This document shows, one piece after another, positions 46,575-56,629 of a DNA stretch of 64,000 nucleotides. The notes beneath the pieces were generated by a model. That model was not told where the DNA came from. It was given only the letters and a program-made list of their open reading frames with translations, and did no database searches. Every line of letters begins with the position of its first letter. Position 1 is the stretch's first letter. Location: the NCBI GenBank assembly GCA_015179045.1, contig WHUZ01000013.1, forward strand, positions 496,001-560,000, given 5' to 3'. This DNA comes from Kalaharituber pfeilii. Its lineage: Eukaryota > Ascomycota > Pezizomycetes > Pezizales > Pezizaceae. The translations under genes and the position numbers were made by a program.

Positions 46575-46800
46575 GCAATCCACGGCAGTCTAGTCTAGTG
46601 CCTGGCCAGTTCCAGTGCTAGTGCAGTGCAGGATCCAGTCTAGGGTCCAGTCCAGTCCAGTCTTGAATCCAGTCCAGTTTCCCGTCCAGTCTTCGGTCCA
46701 GTCTTCCGTCCGGTCTTCAGTCAAATCCAGCCTCTCACTTAGTATCTAAACTTCGGTCCAGTCCATTCGGACCCAGATTCAGGGCAGGCTCCAGTCAAGC
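46575..46800. repeat. Degenerate CCAGT(C) array
   Basis: Dense irregular iteration of TCCAGTC / GGTCCAGTCTTC units over about 220 bp, for example GGTCCAGTCCAGTCCAGTC. It looks like a short minisatellite or a subterminal array of a decayed element; no termini found. Confidence 0.55.
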
Positions 46801-47374
46801 AATAGGTATGAATAAATGGGAGGAAAGGTGTAGAAATGAGAATCAGACGAAGTTGTGAGTGGGTACTTGAAGATAGCGGTAGATGATAATTAAAACATCG
46901 GGATGGAATGTAAAAGAAATAGAGGAAATCGAGAATTATTCATGTATTCCAAGAGTAGGAAAATTCGCTGAGACTGTCAGAAGACAATATACTTAAGCTA
47001 TTAGTGACATAGCCCTGAGAATACTAACACCTGGCGTTACCGTGAACATAAAGCAGAAAGTTGGCACATTGAACAGAAATTAGGTGAGATTGTTCATGCC
47101 ACAAATCGGATCGGAGCTAAGATTGTGAAATTTCAGAGGTGTCAGACGCAGCTGTTCGACTTCAAAATCGAAATCCCAAATTTCCAAACTCCGAAGCACG
47201 GAATACACCTAATCAGCAACACCGGGGAGCTTGTCTATCAATTCCGGGCAGTGTTTCGTCTTCTGATCCTGGAATATCCATCACCTCCCTATTTTCAATC
47301 ACCCTTGCTGTACTGCCGGCACACACCGCGAAGTCCGAAAATTACCTCTCCACTAAACAGGCATCGCCCCCGCC
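46801..47374. other. No supported gene
   Basis: A plus-strand frame from 47125 is open but lacks a recognisable motif and overlaps the 3' part of the minus-strand candidate. Confidence 0.35.
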
Positions 47375-48340
47375 TCACTGCCCCTCTTCGTCTCCACTCA
47401 ACACTTCCTCCTGGAACGCCAAATCGACTCGCCCACGTCCCTCCGCCTTCCCTCGTCGGACCATGGCCCGGCCATCATAAACTTTCGCAGTGCACAGGAC
47501 TCTTTTTTGCACAGGACTCGACATGCTCCTAGAGCTGTCGATTGACTCTGTCGTTAGGTACATTTTCCCATCACATAATATTCGCACGGGAATTGTGTGC
47601 AAAGAACAGGGAGAAGGTTGCGTTGAAAGTGGCGGATGGAGACGGTGATGGTAGGAATGCGAAGGCGAAGATGACGGTAGAGAAGAAATCGAAAACTGGG
47701 CCTGCAGGGGAACGGCCTCGATAGCCTCCTGATACTGATAGGGAGGTTGTGGGTGGTAAAGGTGGCCAACGATGTCACGTTGGTGAGGATGTAGAAGGCA
47801 GTGGCGATGCTGCTAATTTGAATGACCAAGAGAGATTGACAAGGTTACACAGGGTGGTGCCAGTATAGGAGGAGCTGCGAAAGTATAACTGGGGAAAGTG
47901 GAGGGACTTAGAGTTCTTTCAGGACGACTAGAATGAATCTCAGAACGGGACTATACCTTTTTGTGCAGTGAGGCGTGGGACGTAGCGTGGGCCACCGGGG
48001 ACGGGAGAGAAGCAGACGCTTGTGGAGGTGATCCGCGCCGGCAGCTTGTAGATATGCGGGGGAGACGGGCCTGGTGTGCGTCCGTCGAATATCAGCGTCG
48101 ACAATATTATCTTGCGGCTGTCGCCTGCAACGGCAGCAGTGAGGGTGGTATATCTAGCGATGTTGCTGCCGGGGGTAGTGGGAAAGAGTTTGGTCGTGTT
48201 ATTGCGCATGGACCTGGATGGGTTGTTGGGGGAAGTGAGGATAAAAGGGTCCTGGGAACAGGAGGAGGCGTGGTCGGCGGCACCAGCACTGACAGGAGAG
48301 TGCCAGCCGCGGGAGGAGTGATGTGTCAGGGCCTACCCGG
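47375..48340 (-). CDS. Possible multi-exon hypothetical gene
   Basis: Minus-strand pieces look coding: 48209-47960 (AGDSRKIILSTLIFDGRTPG, PPHIYKLPARITSTSVCFSP, VPRLTAQK then a donor GTATAG) and 47602-47375 (IPVRILCDGKMYLTTESIDS, KVYDGRAMVRRGKAEGRGRV, DLAFQEEVLSGDEEGQ and stop). A short direct repeat (GAGTCCTGTGCA / GAGTCCTGTGCAA) lies between parts of the second exon. The joining exon structure is not resolved and no domain is recognised. Confidence 0.35.
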
Positions 48341-49176
48341 GAAGGGGATATCCACCCATAGACCTGTAAAGCTGCCAGTGACAATTCGGCCTGATCAACC
48401 GATAGCTACAGTCTGGCAATGAAACATGGGTTGGGTACGGATGTGTATTGCAAGGATCTGACGGCATGGTCATAGCACAGTGTCAGCCACCGAATGGACC
48501 TCCAGGAGCAGAGCCACCGGATGGACCTCTAGATGAGGCGAGGTAGTGGCTGAGGGATATCCATAGATAGAACATCATGATATCATAGCAAGTTAGATAA
48601 TAGATGGAAGGCATGCAGGATTGACTATAAGAAGGGCCAGCAAGAGCTGCCCTCTCAAAGGTCAATCACCAAGAGTGGTCCTAAGTTACACCCTCATATT
48701 TACTACATCATCATAGAAACCGTAACATGATGCGTCTGAAATTTCTTTGCACAGGCCCCTCACCTTCACCTCATCTCTTCTCAACACCTCTCTACCGTCA
48801 CCTACCAGATCGCCCATGTTTTTCCTCTTAGCCTCCATGGGTCTTTCGCCACTCGGCCCACATCCCATGATCTTTAGCGCCGTTCTCCTCTGCAAACCCC
48901 TCCCAGTATTCCTTCTTCGCGCCGTTCACCTCTGTGAACCGCCCTCGGCATTCCTTCTTCTTTCGCCTTATGATGCACTTGAAGGCTGCCCTTCTCCCAG
49001 GCCGCACGATTTACTCCTATTACCCTCCACTGAGTCACCATCTCAAGTTAGTATCCTAATATCAAACCTTTGCTTATCTTCAATAATAAACCCCGTTGCA
49101 TACCCTCAACTTCCTACCCGTAATTAAAATTAAATCTTATACCCTCACATGTAGGGGGCTTCGCCCTCCGACATCC
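48341..49176. other. No firm gene
   Basis: A pyrimidine-rich stretch at 48750-49000 reads on the minus strand as RRTALKIMGCGPSGERPMEA followed by charged sequence, possibly LINE- or repeat-derived. It also has a duplicated CCGAATGGACCTCCAGGAGC-type motif near 48490-48530. Confidence 0.3.
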
Positions 49177-49188
49177 CCATCCAGACGT

Positions 49189-49209
49189 TTTTTTTTTTCC
49201 TTTTTTTCT
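49189..49209 (-). repeat. Poly-A-only insertion with TSD (21 bp)
   Basis: TSD CCATCCAGACGT (49177-49188, 49210-49221; 12/12) encloses only T-rich sequence (complement: AG, A7, GG, A-run). It has the insertion signature of the micro-retroposons but retains no family-specific sequence. Confidence 0.75.
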
Positions 49210-49409
49210 CCATCCAGACGTAAATAAATTAGGAAACCTCCCCGTAATTTCATACCCAACTGTAACACCTAAACAACAATATTTTCATGAAAGATGGAGG
49301 TATCGGGGGGGGCACCCCTCGGGGTATATGACGAAAGCCAAAACTTTTTCCCGCGCAAAAAAGTAGATAAAATCGGGTAATAAATCTCTCTATTAGCACC
49401 GAAACGCCA

Positions 49410-51170
49410 ATGCCCTTACCCACGACACCTGCATTCCCCTTTAAAACCAGAAACTGTCAAACGGAAGAAACCATCTCAGCCACCAAACAGGATGCGCAAT
49501 ATCTCGGAGGGTCACTAGAATGGAAGGATCCACTACCACTGGTCGTACTTGACACACTAGACACGGGAGCAGAAAGATACGAGTGGGAAAAGAAGAATAG
49601 AGGAGGAGGAAGAACAGGGATGGAAGGCGGCTTACACCGATGGAAGCAGGGTCACGGAAGAACTGGGGTGGGCCTGTGGAAGGACAAACCGACCTCACTC
49701 TATCTGGGAACCAAAGCCACAGTGAATGACCCCGAACTAATCGCCATGGCAAAAGCGCTGGACAGCGGGGAGGAGGAGTTACTGCTGATAACGGACTCAA
49801 AAGTATCCATCCAGGGACTAAAAGCCATCTTCGAGGGCCGACCGATGCCCGGGGGAGCAGCACATCCAGTCCGGACAGCCTGGGAGAGCAGGGTAAACAG
49901 GGGGGCAGGACGTGGCGGTGATGTGGGTTAAGGCACACAAAGACCTAAAGGGAAATTAAGAGGCAGACAGGGCGGCCAAGATTGGAGCTCTACTCCCTTA
50001 ACGGAGCGAGTGGATCACGGAAGCCGGAATGCGCATGGAAGCGAGAGCCCGATGAGCGGAGGACAGAAACAGGCTGGGCTTAAGCTACAGACCACTACAG
50101 CGATTAGGCGGATTACAGCCACACTGGGGGGACTGCTAGGAGAGAAAGGTCTCAGAGCCTGGAAATTCAGAATTAACAAGGTGGAGAGCTTAGAGTGCCG
50201 ATGGCGTGGGGAAGGGGAAGAAAATGCGGTACACTTATGGGGAAAATGCAGAGTCCGGGAGCGGAGATGGCCCCGGGGCCAGGCGGGGCTGAGAGAACTC
50301 TCGGAGACGGAAGAGGGGGAGAGAGACCCACTGGCAGCTATGCTAGGCAGTGTTCCCAACGGGCCGGCCAGGCCAGGCCAAGGGTATGGCCTGGCTGGCC
50401 TGGGCCACAGAAATCTAGGCCGGCCCAGGCCGCCCAGGCCGGTCCAGGCCATTCAGGCCGGTTCAGACCATTCAGGCTGCAGTGTGAGTTACGTTATACA
50501 GTAGCTATATACAGAACGTACTCTAACTTCTACGTATACCTCATTCTCTAATGTTTAGGATGTCGCTTGCTGATTTTACACCGCCAGTATCGCTTTCTCT
50601 AAGCCATGCACAGCTTCACCATACTGTCAAATCGAACTTTGTCGCACCAGATTTTTTTAACCCAAATTCCAGAAGACTCGATTTCGGCATCAGATTGGAC
50701 TGCAGGGAATCGTCGACGCAAGATCAAAACTTGAACTGCACTATGGAGAGTGAAGAATACTGAAGGAATCATCATCACCAGTACCGGTGGTTGGAATGTC
50801 TGTCTCCATGCAGTATTAATAAGAAATTAGTATATAGTCAAGCGATACTAAAAAAAATTACTTACCTGAATACCTGCAAAAAGTGCTGCTCAATAAAAAA
50901 AAGTCTAGATAGTTATCCGAAAATATTGAAAGGTTTATTTAAAATCCGTGTCCAAGTAACCTGAAGGTGGCCCCTCAATAGCCTCGTAACCAGCCCTCCT
51001 GCCCTTGAATTGCTTGAACGGCCTGAATGGCCTGCACCAGCCTGGGCGGCCTGGCCGGTTGGGAACACTGATGCTAGGGTGGGCGGGAAGGGAGTGATAG
51101 TTCGGTTTCACCATGTACAGCGAGAATGTCATTTAGTCCTTTTACCGTAGTTTTTTTTCTTTTTTTATTT
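49410..51170 (+). pseudogene. Decayed Tad1-like LINE ORF2 end, interrupted by a hAT MITE
   Basis: Plus-strand fragments across several frames: RNase H AAYTDGSRVTEELGW near 49630, LLITDSKVSIQGLKAIFEGR near 49785, DVAVMWVKAHKDLKGN near 49912, RNRLGLSYRPLQRLG near 50063, GLLGEKGLRAWKFRIN near 50130, and a finger with one Cys mutated (CRWRGEGEENAVHLWGKC). DPLAAMLG is cut at 50347 by the MITE and resumes after 51078 (the repeated ATGCTAGG is the TSD). Many stops and frameshifts; no typical hairpin tail seen at the 3' end. Confidence 0.85.
50348..51070. mobile_element. hAT-type MITE, second TIR type, in the LINE relic
   Basis: TIRs CAGTGTTCCCAACGGGCCGG / CCGGTTGGGAACACTG, perfect 8-bp TSD ATGCTAGG (50340-50347, 51071-51078). 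CAGTGTTCCCAA ends are classic hAT. GGCCTG/CAGGCC arrays flank both ends as in the 3.6 and 35.3 kb MITEs, but the core differs. A truncated relative lies at 54561-55110. Confidence 0.9.
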
Positions 51171-51320
51171 CCTTTATTTCCTAGGCAAAAATCAGCCACC
51201 AAAAAAAGCCTGTTTAGATACATTACGGAATGGATGACATAAAAACACGAGACTAATAGATACCATCCAACAATCAATAATACTTCTCGTTCCCACTTGC
51301 ACTTCGGCAAAACTATACGC

Positions 51321-51889
51321 TCATACCGTCATTACCCCAATGTACCTACGAAGCCTCTCTCTTTTGGCATCTAGTCTCCCATTTACTGGTAACCCCAGTG
51401 CTCTTAATAAGGTATTCAGACCCTCAGCTAGCAGCATACATCATTTAGTTTGGATCGGATATGTATTTTGACTGGAATCTGACTTACCATTCAATTCTTT
51501 GATATCATTGCTTGTCTGCGGAAAATTCTCGATGACTTCATTGTTTATATCGTACAAGGGTGCCAATTGGTTTGTGTCGTGTGCAACCCGCGAGTTAAAA
51601 ATACGCGCGATATTATTGTTCTCACTATAGTTACGTCAGTGCGGAGTTCTTTCCCAAAGAATATGATAAACACACACCTCCTTGACAACTGCCGTAGGAG
51701 GTTCTCTTCCATTCTAGTCATTTGCTGTTGCATTCTTTCGAGCTGACGGATAATGTTTGCTGCAGCCATGTTTTGAATCTTATCGATTTCTTTTGCAGCT
51801 GTCTCAATTTCTACGGCTGTATTTCGAAATCCGTTTGCAGCATTTGTCATTGAAGTACGTAACGTCTGGAAGTCGGGTTGCTGAGCCAT
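51321..51889 (-). CDS. Small coiled-coil protein of a widespread uncharacterised fungal family
   Basis: Three exons: 51889-51678, 51624-51488, 51427-51321 (212+137+107 nt; 151 residues, phases 2 and 1). Introns GTGTGT...ATAG (53 bp) and GTAAGT...CTAG (60 bp). Residues 1-70 form a probable coiled coil (TAAKEIDKIQNMAAANIIRQ, LERMQQQMTRMEENLLRQLS). Then ARIFNSRVAHDTNQLAPLYD, NNEVIENFPQTSNDIKELN, and LNTLLRALGLPVNGRLDAKR ending RLRRYIGVMTV. The N-S-R...L.PL...FP.T...L...LLxxLGLP...KRxxLRxxIG order matches a family I recall as repeated in mushroom and ascomycete genomes with no known role. All joins keep phase, so the gene appears intact. Confidence 0.85.
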
Positions 51890-52347
51890 CCCTTGGTCGA
51901 CCTCGGCATCACAGAGAAGCCCTAAGGTACTGGCTGCTCGATGACCTTGTGGTTCAGAAACTATTTAGTTATGTACTGTTGTTGGCTGTTATCGGGTGTT
52001 GACTCGAAGTATAGGCGGAACGAAGGTGGCGCCGAAAGTGCTAGACCCCGATTCCTTCGGAGCCTCCAAACTCTCGGCATCTAAACTAAAACGGGAAACT
52101 GGCTAACAAAGGTAATTGTAGTCTGGTTGGCACGACCCCAGGTAATTGCAGGCATCCTGCCTGGGAGAAGGGTCCTCTGGCCCTCCTTCCTAGCCGCCTT
52201 CGCTGCCTCCTCTACATCATCATTCCAACACATCTTGCTCCTCGAGGCTCCGCACACCGCTCTCTCAGGCTCTCCCAGAGTCTGCATGACCCTATGAAAT
52301 AGTCGACTTGGCAAGTTGGAAACTAAATTCAAATGTATTTTGGTATC
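51890..52347. other. 5' flank of the coiled-coil gene
   Basis: Promoter side of the minus-strand gene. A minus-strand frame at 52081-52425 (REGQRTLLPGRMPAITWG region) has no recognised domain. Confidence 0.4.
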
Positions 52348-54240
52348 TTGGCGTGCTGATAGCGTGCCCGATGTGGTAACGATCTGCCCCCTGTAACGAT
52401 CCACTCTGTTGGCACTCCTCGTCATGCATTCCTCACTCTACTACTTTTATTTGAATATATTGCAACTATAGAAATTGCTTAACATTATACCAATTTGACA
52501 TCGCTGAATCAGAATTTGCTATCATATTGAGGAAAAAATCAAAATTCCAATATTCACAACTAAATTTATCATTATTTACCTAAGTTGAGTCCTCCCTGTA
52601 TATAGTATAGCTCAACATTCTCGAAATCAGAAAAATTATATAGAAAACTAGTAATTCTCATCCATCTAGGGCTGGTCTTTTTATTAAAAGTCAATATTGC
52701 ATATACAGATCATGTGGGATGCAATGCACCTTCAATTGTATAGAAGTAGGTTATATTCGTGAGCTAATCTCTATACCTTGATCTGACCTTCAGTGTTCCT
52801 AGACTCCTCAAGTGATTCAGGAATACCGGGACTTGAAGTTGTAGTAGTTGAAGCACTAGGGGTGGTAACAGTAACTCCTTCTGAGGTGCCAGGTATGACA
52901 GAAGCGACCTATGGCTCAAATCTGCTATTGGAACCCTCTTCTACCCACCCCCCCTTCTAGTATTCAGACCCTCCTATCTCATGAACTAAAGATCTTTCCC
53001 AGCCCCAGCCTTGCATGTGAGTTCCCCTATGGTGTCTTTTTGTAACTTGTTCAGCTGCAGCCATCTCTCTCTATTTTCGTTCCTCTTTTGCCTTACTTTC
53101 TCGATCCATCGCTGCTAACTACTTTGCATATCAGCGACTTCTTTCTTATCCTAAACTATTTTCGCACCGTCTGAAGTTTCTCTTCCTCCTTTCTGACCTT
53201 CGCTGGTGCTCTCTGTTTCCTTTTCGACATCTCCTACTATTTTTTCCTTCTATTTCCAGTATTGCTTTAACTTCAGCTCGAGGCGGCTTAGGAGGAAGTG
53301 AGTGAATATAACGTCTTGGGCGTCTTGGGTAGAGAACCGCATCCCACCAGATCAGTGAAAAAACACTTGACTAGTGACGTTTACTAGTCCTCTGCATAGC
53401 TCATTTAGCAATACGCACCTGCATCCCATATATTTGCTGTCGCATTTCGCATACGTCGCATATATGCTCTATCGGCCACCCGAGGTGACCCATGACAGCA
53501 AGGCAAAAGAAGAACGAAAATAGAGAGAGATGGCTGCAGCTGAACAAGTTACAAAAAGACACCATAGAGGAACTCACATGCAAGGCTGGGGCTGGGAAAG
53601 ATCTTTAGTTCATGAGATAGGAGGGTCTGAATACTAGAAGGGGGGGTGGGTAGAAGAAGGTTCCAATAGCAGATTTGAGCCATAGGTGTCTTCTGTCATA
53701 CCTGGCACCTCAGAAGTTACTGTTACCACCCCTAGTGCTTCAACTACTACAACTTCAAGTCCCGGTATTCCTGAATCACTTGAGGTGTCTAGGAACACTG
53801 AAGGTCAGATCAAGGTATAGAGATTAGCTCACGAATATAACCTACTTCTATACAATTGAAGGTGCATTGCATCCCACATGATCTGTATATGCAATATTGA
53901 CTTTTAATAAAAAGACCAGCCCTAGATGGATGAGAATTACTAGTTTTCTATATTATTTTCCTGATTTCGAGGATGTTGAGCTATACTCTATACAGGGAGA
54001 GCTCAAATTAGGTGAATAATAATGAATTTGGTTGTAAATAATGGAATTTTGATTTTTTCCTCATTATGATAGCAAATTCTGATTCAGCGATGTCAAATTG
54101 GTATAATGTTAAGCAATTTCTATAGTTGCAATATACCCAAAATAAGTAGTAGAGTGAGGAATGTATGACGAGGAGTGCCCAGAGAATGGATCGTTACAGG
54201 GGGGCAGATCGTTACCACTTCGGGCACGTTAGCATCATGT
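52348..54240. repeat. Large palindrome (arms about 750 bp)
   Basis: Left arm about 52348-53100 and right arm about 53490-54240 are near-identical inverted copies. Left end TAGCGTGCCCGATGTGGTAA, CGATCTGCCCCCTGTAACG; right end CGTTACAGGGGGGCAGATCG, TTACCACTTCGGGCACGTTA. Inner blocks such as GATCATGTGGGATGCAATGC / GCATTGCATCCCACATGATC pair throughout. The spacer of about 390 bp is pyrimidine-rich on its left. Within the right arm one frame reads Ser/Thr-rich (SEVTVTTPSASTTTTSSPGI), possibly an old gag or gene scrap. No transposase or RT. It could be two head-to-head repeat copies or a foldback element. Confidence 0.85.
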
Positions 54241-54560
54241 TGCCGCTCAGACAAAATTGGTCACCAGTAGTACAAAATGACGCCAGCTTCACTTTTAGCG
54301 CGACATGGCGCTGAGAAGAGGTGAAATGCATCCAGGGCGCACGAGGCGCTTGTGGGGTTTTCAGGACCCCGGGCGCTTCAGGGCGATTTTTTTTTTTGCT
54401 GATGCATATACTGTCTGTCCTTGGAGGCTTCGTACAACTCCTATTCCTGTTTCCCTGTCATTCACAAAAGCAGGTCCTCCTCCTTATCCCAGTCTACCCT
54501 CTTCTTTTTGCAATTTCGTCTTGGCTGGTGCACCAACTCCCCCCTACTGTACCCAGCGTT

Positions 54561-55110
54561 CCAACGGGCCGGCCATAGAAACCTAGGCCTGAACGTTTCA
54601 GGCCGGTCCAGGCCATTCAAGCAATTCAGGCTACAGTCGTGAGTTAAATTATATAGTAGCTATATACAGAACGTACTCTAACTTCTACTTATATCTCGTC
54701 GCTTGTAGACCTTGCACCCCCAGTATTGCTTTGCATTATCATGAAATAGCTTCCTCTCTTTTGGGTGGGTCATGTAATCCCGCATATAGGCTACCAGCCT
54801 ATGGCTTCGCGTGGACAGCTTCACCATACTCTCATATCCAACTTCGTCGCACCGGATTTTTGTAGTAGCCCAGATTCCGGAAGACTCGATTTCAGCATCA
54901 GACTGAAAGCAGGCAATGTCGATGCTACATCAAAACTTGAACTGAATTGCAATGTGGAAAGTGAAGAAAGTTCACTGAAGGAATTGTTCTCAAGAATATC
55001 TCCGGTACCAGTGGTTGGAAGGTGAGTCTCCATCCGGTACTAATAGAAGGCATTAGTATATGCTCAAGCAATATTAAAAATTACTTGCCTGAATACCTGC
55101 CGTGGTGGTG
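54561..55110. mobile_element. Truncated hAT-type MITE (relative of 50.3 kb copy)
   Basis: Left end CAGCGTTCCAACGGGCCGGCC, then the same core as 50348-51070: TATATACAGAACGTACTCTA, AACTTTGTCGCACC-like block, GAAGACTCGATTTC, ACCAGTGGTTGGAA. The right TIR is missing (sequence diverges after GAATACCTGC). A family-2 tail is inserted at about 54762-54805. Confidence 0.75.
54762..54805 (-). repeat. Family-2 tail fragment inside the MITE
   Basis: On the minus strand: CATAGGCTGGTAGCCTATAT, GCGGGATTACATGAC. It is absent from the matching place in the 50.3-kb copy, which supports a later insertion. No poly-A or TSD clear. Confidence 0.6.
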
Positions 55111-55238
55111 ACCATGGTACCGATGGCAAGAATAAGGCTAGACGCGGCCTGAAGCGGCACTTATCGGTAAGGCCATAGGACGATGTGCATATATATTGAA
55201 GAAGCGACTTTATATTTAAGAAACCAGATGTGGATGTA

Positions 55239-55745
55239 TTTTTTTTTTTCTTTTTTTTTTAATATCATTAATCGCGTGCCGCCCTGGGGGATAAGGCGAT
55301 ATTTAGTACATATGAAAAAAGAGAAGTGAAAAAGAAAAGGAGTGAAAATGGAGAGATGAACTAGTACGACCGTTCCGTCCCCGCTCCGCTACCTGTAAGA
55401 GATAAAAACTTCATTCTGTCGACTTCACCCACGTCAGTAGTGTCCCCAGTGGGTCCGCCTCCTGATCCGTCTCTTGCTCCTCTCCTTCGCCATAGCCCGA
55501 AGGGCGGCGCGCGATTAATGATATTAAAAAAAAAAAAAAAAATTTGGTCCTCTCCTTCTTCGGTTGTAGCAGCTCCGCGCGGCCCCCCGGCCATCTCCTT
55601 TTCTATGCCCGGCATCTCTCCCAGATGTGTTCTGTCGTCTCCTCCTCTTCCCCGCGACATCGGCACTCCGAGCTATCTGCCTTTCCTGTCTTGAACGTCC
55701 ACGATTTGAGTCCTTTTCCGCCTAAGAGGCCTCCCAACGTTCCGG
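55239..55745 (-). mobile_element. 5'-truncated LINE, family 1, with nested micro-retroposon
   Basis: Poly-A and hairpin (ATCGC...GCGAT outer stem) at 55239-55305, a UTR, then the ORF2 end with stop at 55361. On the minus strand the coding part reads PTGDTTDVGEVDRMKF at the C-side and an HLGEMPGIEKEMAGGPRGA finger-side region, interrupted by the insertion at 55489-55547. The 5' boundary is next to the tail chimera at 55750. Confidence 0.78.
55489..55547 (+). repeat. Micro-retroposon, family 1 (59 bp)
   Basis: TSD TCCTCTCCTTC (55478-55488, 55548-55558; 11/11). Insert GCCATAGCCCGAAGGGCGG, CGCGCGATTAATGATATT and A-run, inserted in opposite orientation within the LINE coding end. Confidence 0.9.
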
Positions 55746-55749
55746 TTGT

Positions 55750-55815
55750 CCTGCCATGGCGAACAGCCGCATGCGGGGTCATTACTCACATGCCGCCCTG
55801 TGGGCTATGGGAAGA
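55750..55815. repeat. Chimera of family-2 and family-1 tails
   Basis: CTGCCATGGCGAACAGCCGC, ATGCGGGGTCA (family 2, plus orientation) runs directly into TTACTCACATGCCGCCCTGT, GGGCTATGGGAAGATTAGGT (family 1, reverse). No poly-A lies between them. Confidence 0.7.
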
Positions 55816-56288
55816 TTAGGTACGTGGGAAATATGAGGAGTAAATGAAAGATAAAAAATGAGAAAAAATATTCCCGCCCATCCCCACGTTTAACGTTCCA
55901 CCCAGTCCCTCAGTGCTATGAGTCGATCTCCTTCCCCTTCTCCCCCTTTCGGGGGGCTAATGAGTGCATCTCGTCCTACAGTTCACGGTAGAAGGTGCTA
56001 CAGAGTGGAGGGAATTCACAGGGTACCAGACTGCAGGCGTGGAGCATGCTCTTTTGCAGGTTGTGAAGAATCCAGAAGACCTTTGAGTGCAGAGGGGGCT
56101 GCAGGTCTGCATGAGGCGTGGGACCAGGGGAGGTTGGCCAACAGTTTGAAGCGCACACAGCCAGTGATGCAGCATGGACTGAGTGGGCGCATATCATCAG
56201 GGAGGGGATCGCGATACAGGAGGGGGAGGCCAAGCAAGACAATGAGGTGAGGAGAGAGGAAGACATTGAGGGTGTTATCTACGTAGGT
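55816..56288. other. No firm gene
   Basis: Probably old LINE 3' UTR and other debris. Open frames at 55918-56250 plus and on the opposite strand have no motif. Confidence 0.35.
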
Positions 56289-56295
56289 GGTAGAG

Positions 56296-56296
56296 T

Positions 56297-56338
<42 letters not shown>

Positions 56339-56385
56339 CAGTACTCGCGTGCCGCCCTATGGGCTATGGCGAAAGTTGTATGTGA
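56296..56385 (-). repeat. Micro-retroposon, family 1 (about 90 bp)
   Basis: Likely TSD GGTAGAG (56289-56295, 56386-56392). Long T-run, AATATCAGTACTCGC, GCCGCCC, GGGCTATGGCGAAAG and a few UTR bases. Confidence 0.82.
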
Positions 56386-56431
56386 GGTAGAGCTCGACTC
56401 CATGTCTGAGGAAGGGCATCACCAGCAGCAA

Positions 56432-56451
56432 CAATTTTTCTTTTTTTTTTT
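56432..56451 (-). repeat. Possible poly-A-only insertion (20 bp)
   Basis: AGCAGCAA flanks (56424-56431, 56452-56459) enclose a T-rich tract interrupted by one C. The 8-bp duplication lies in CAG-repeat-like sequence, so it could be chance. Confidence 0.4.
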
Positions 56452-56499
56452 AGCAGCAATCAGCAGAAGCAAGATGTCCCTCTCCAACCCCAGTGAGAA

Positions 56500-56530
56500 C
56501 GCGATTAATGAAATAAAAAAAAAAAAAAAC
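56500..56530 (+). repeat. Ultra-short family-1 insertion (31 bp)
   Basis: TSD CCCCAGTGAGAA (56488-56499, 56531-56542; 12/12). The insert is CGCGATTAATGAAAT plus an A-run and one C: only about 16 unique nt of the LINE end. Confidence 0.9.
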
Positions 56531-56629
56531 CCCCAGTGAGAAGCCAAAGGTACAATTCTTGCCGTCCTAGCAGCAATCATCGAGGAAACTGGAAACTGTG
56601 AGCAGATAGAGGCAGAGGATGGAGGGAAT

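Noticed and set aside
56424..56459. Second firm poly-A-only insertion
   Set aside because: The 8-bp duplication is within CAG-rich sequence and could be chance; kept only as a low-confidence feature.
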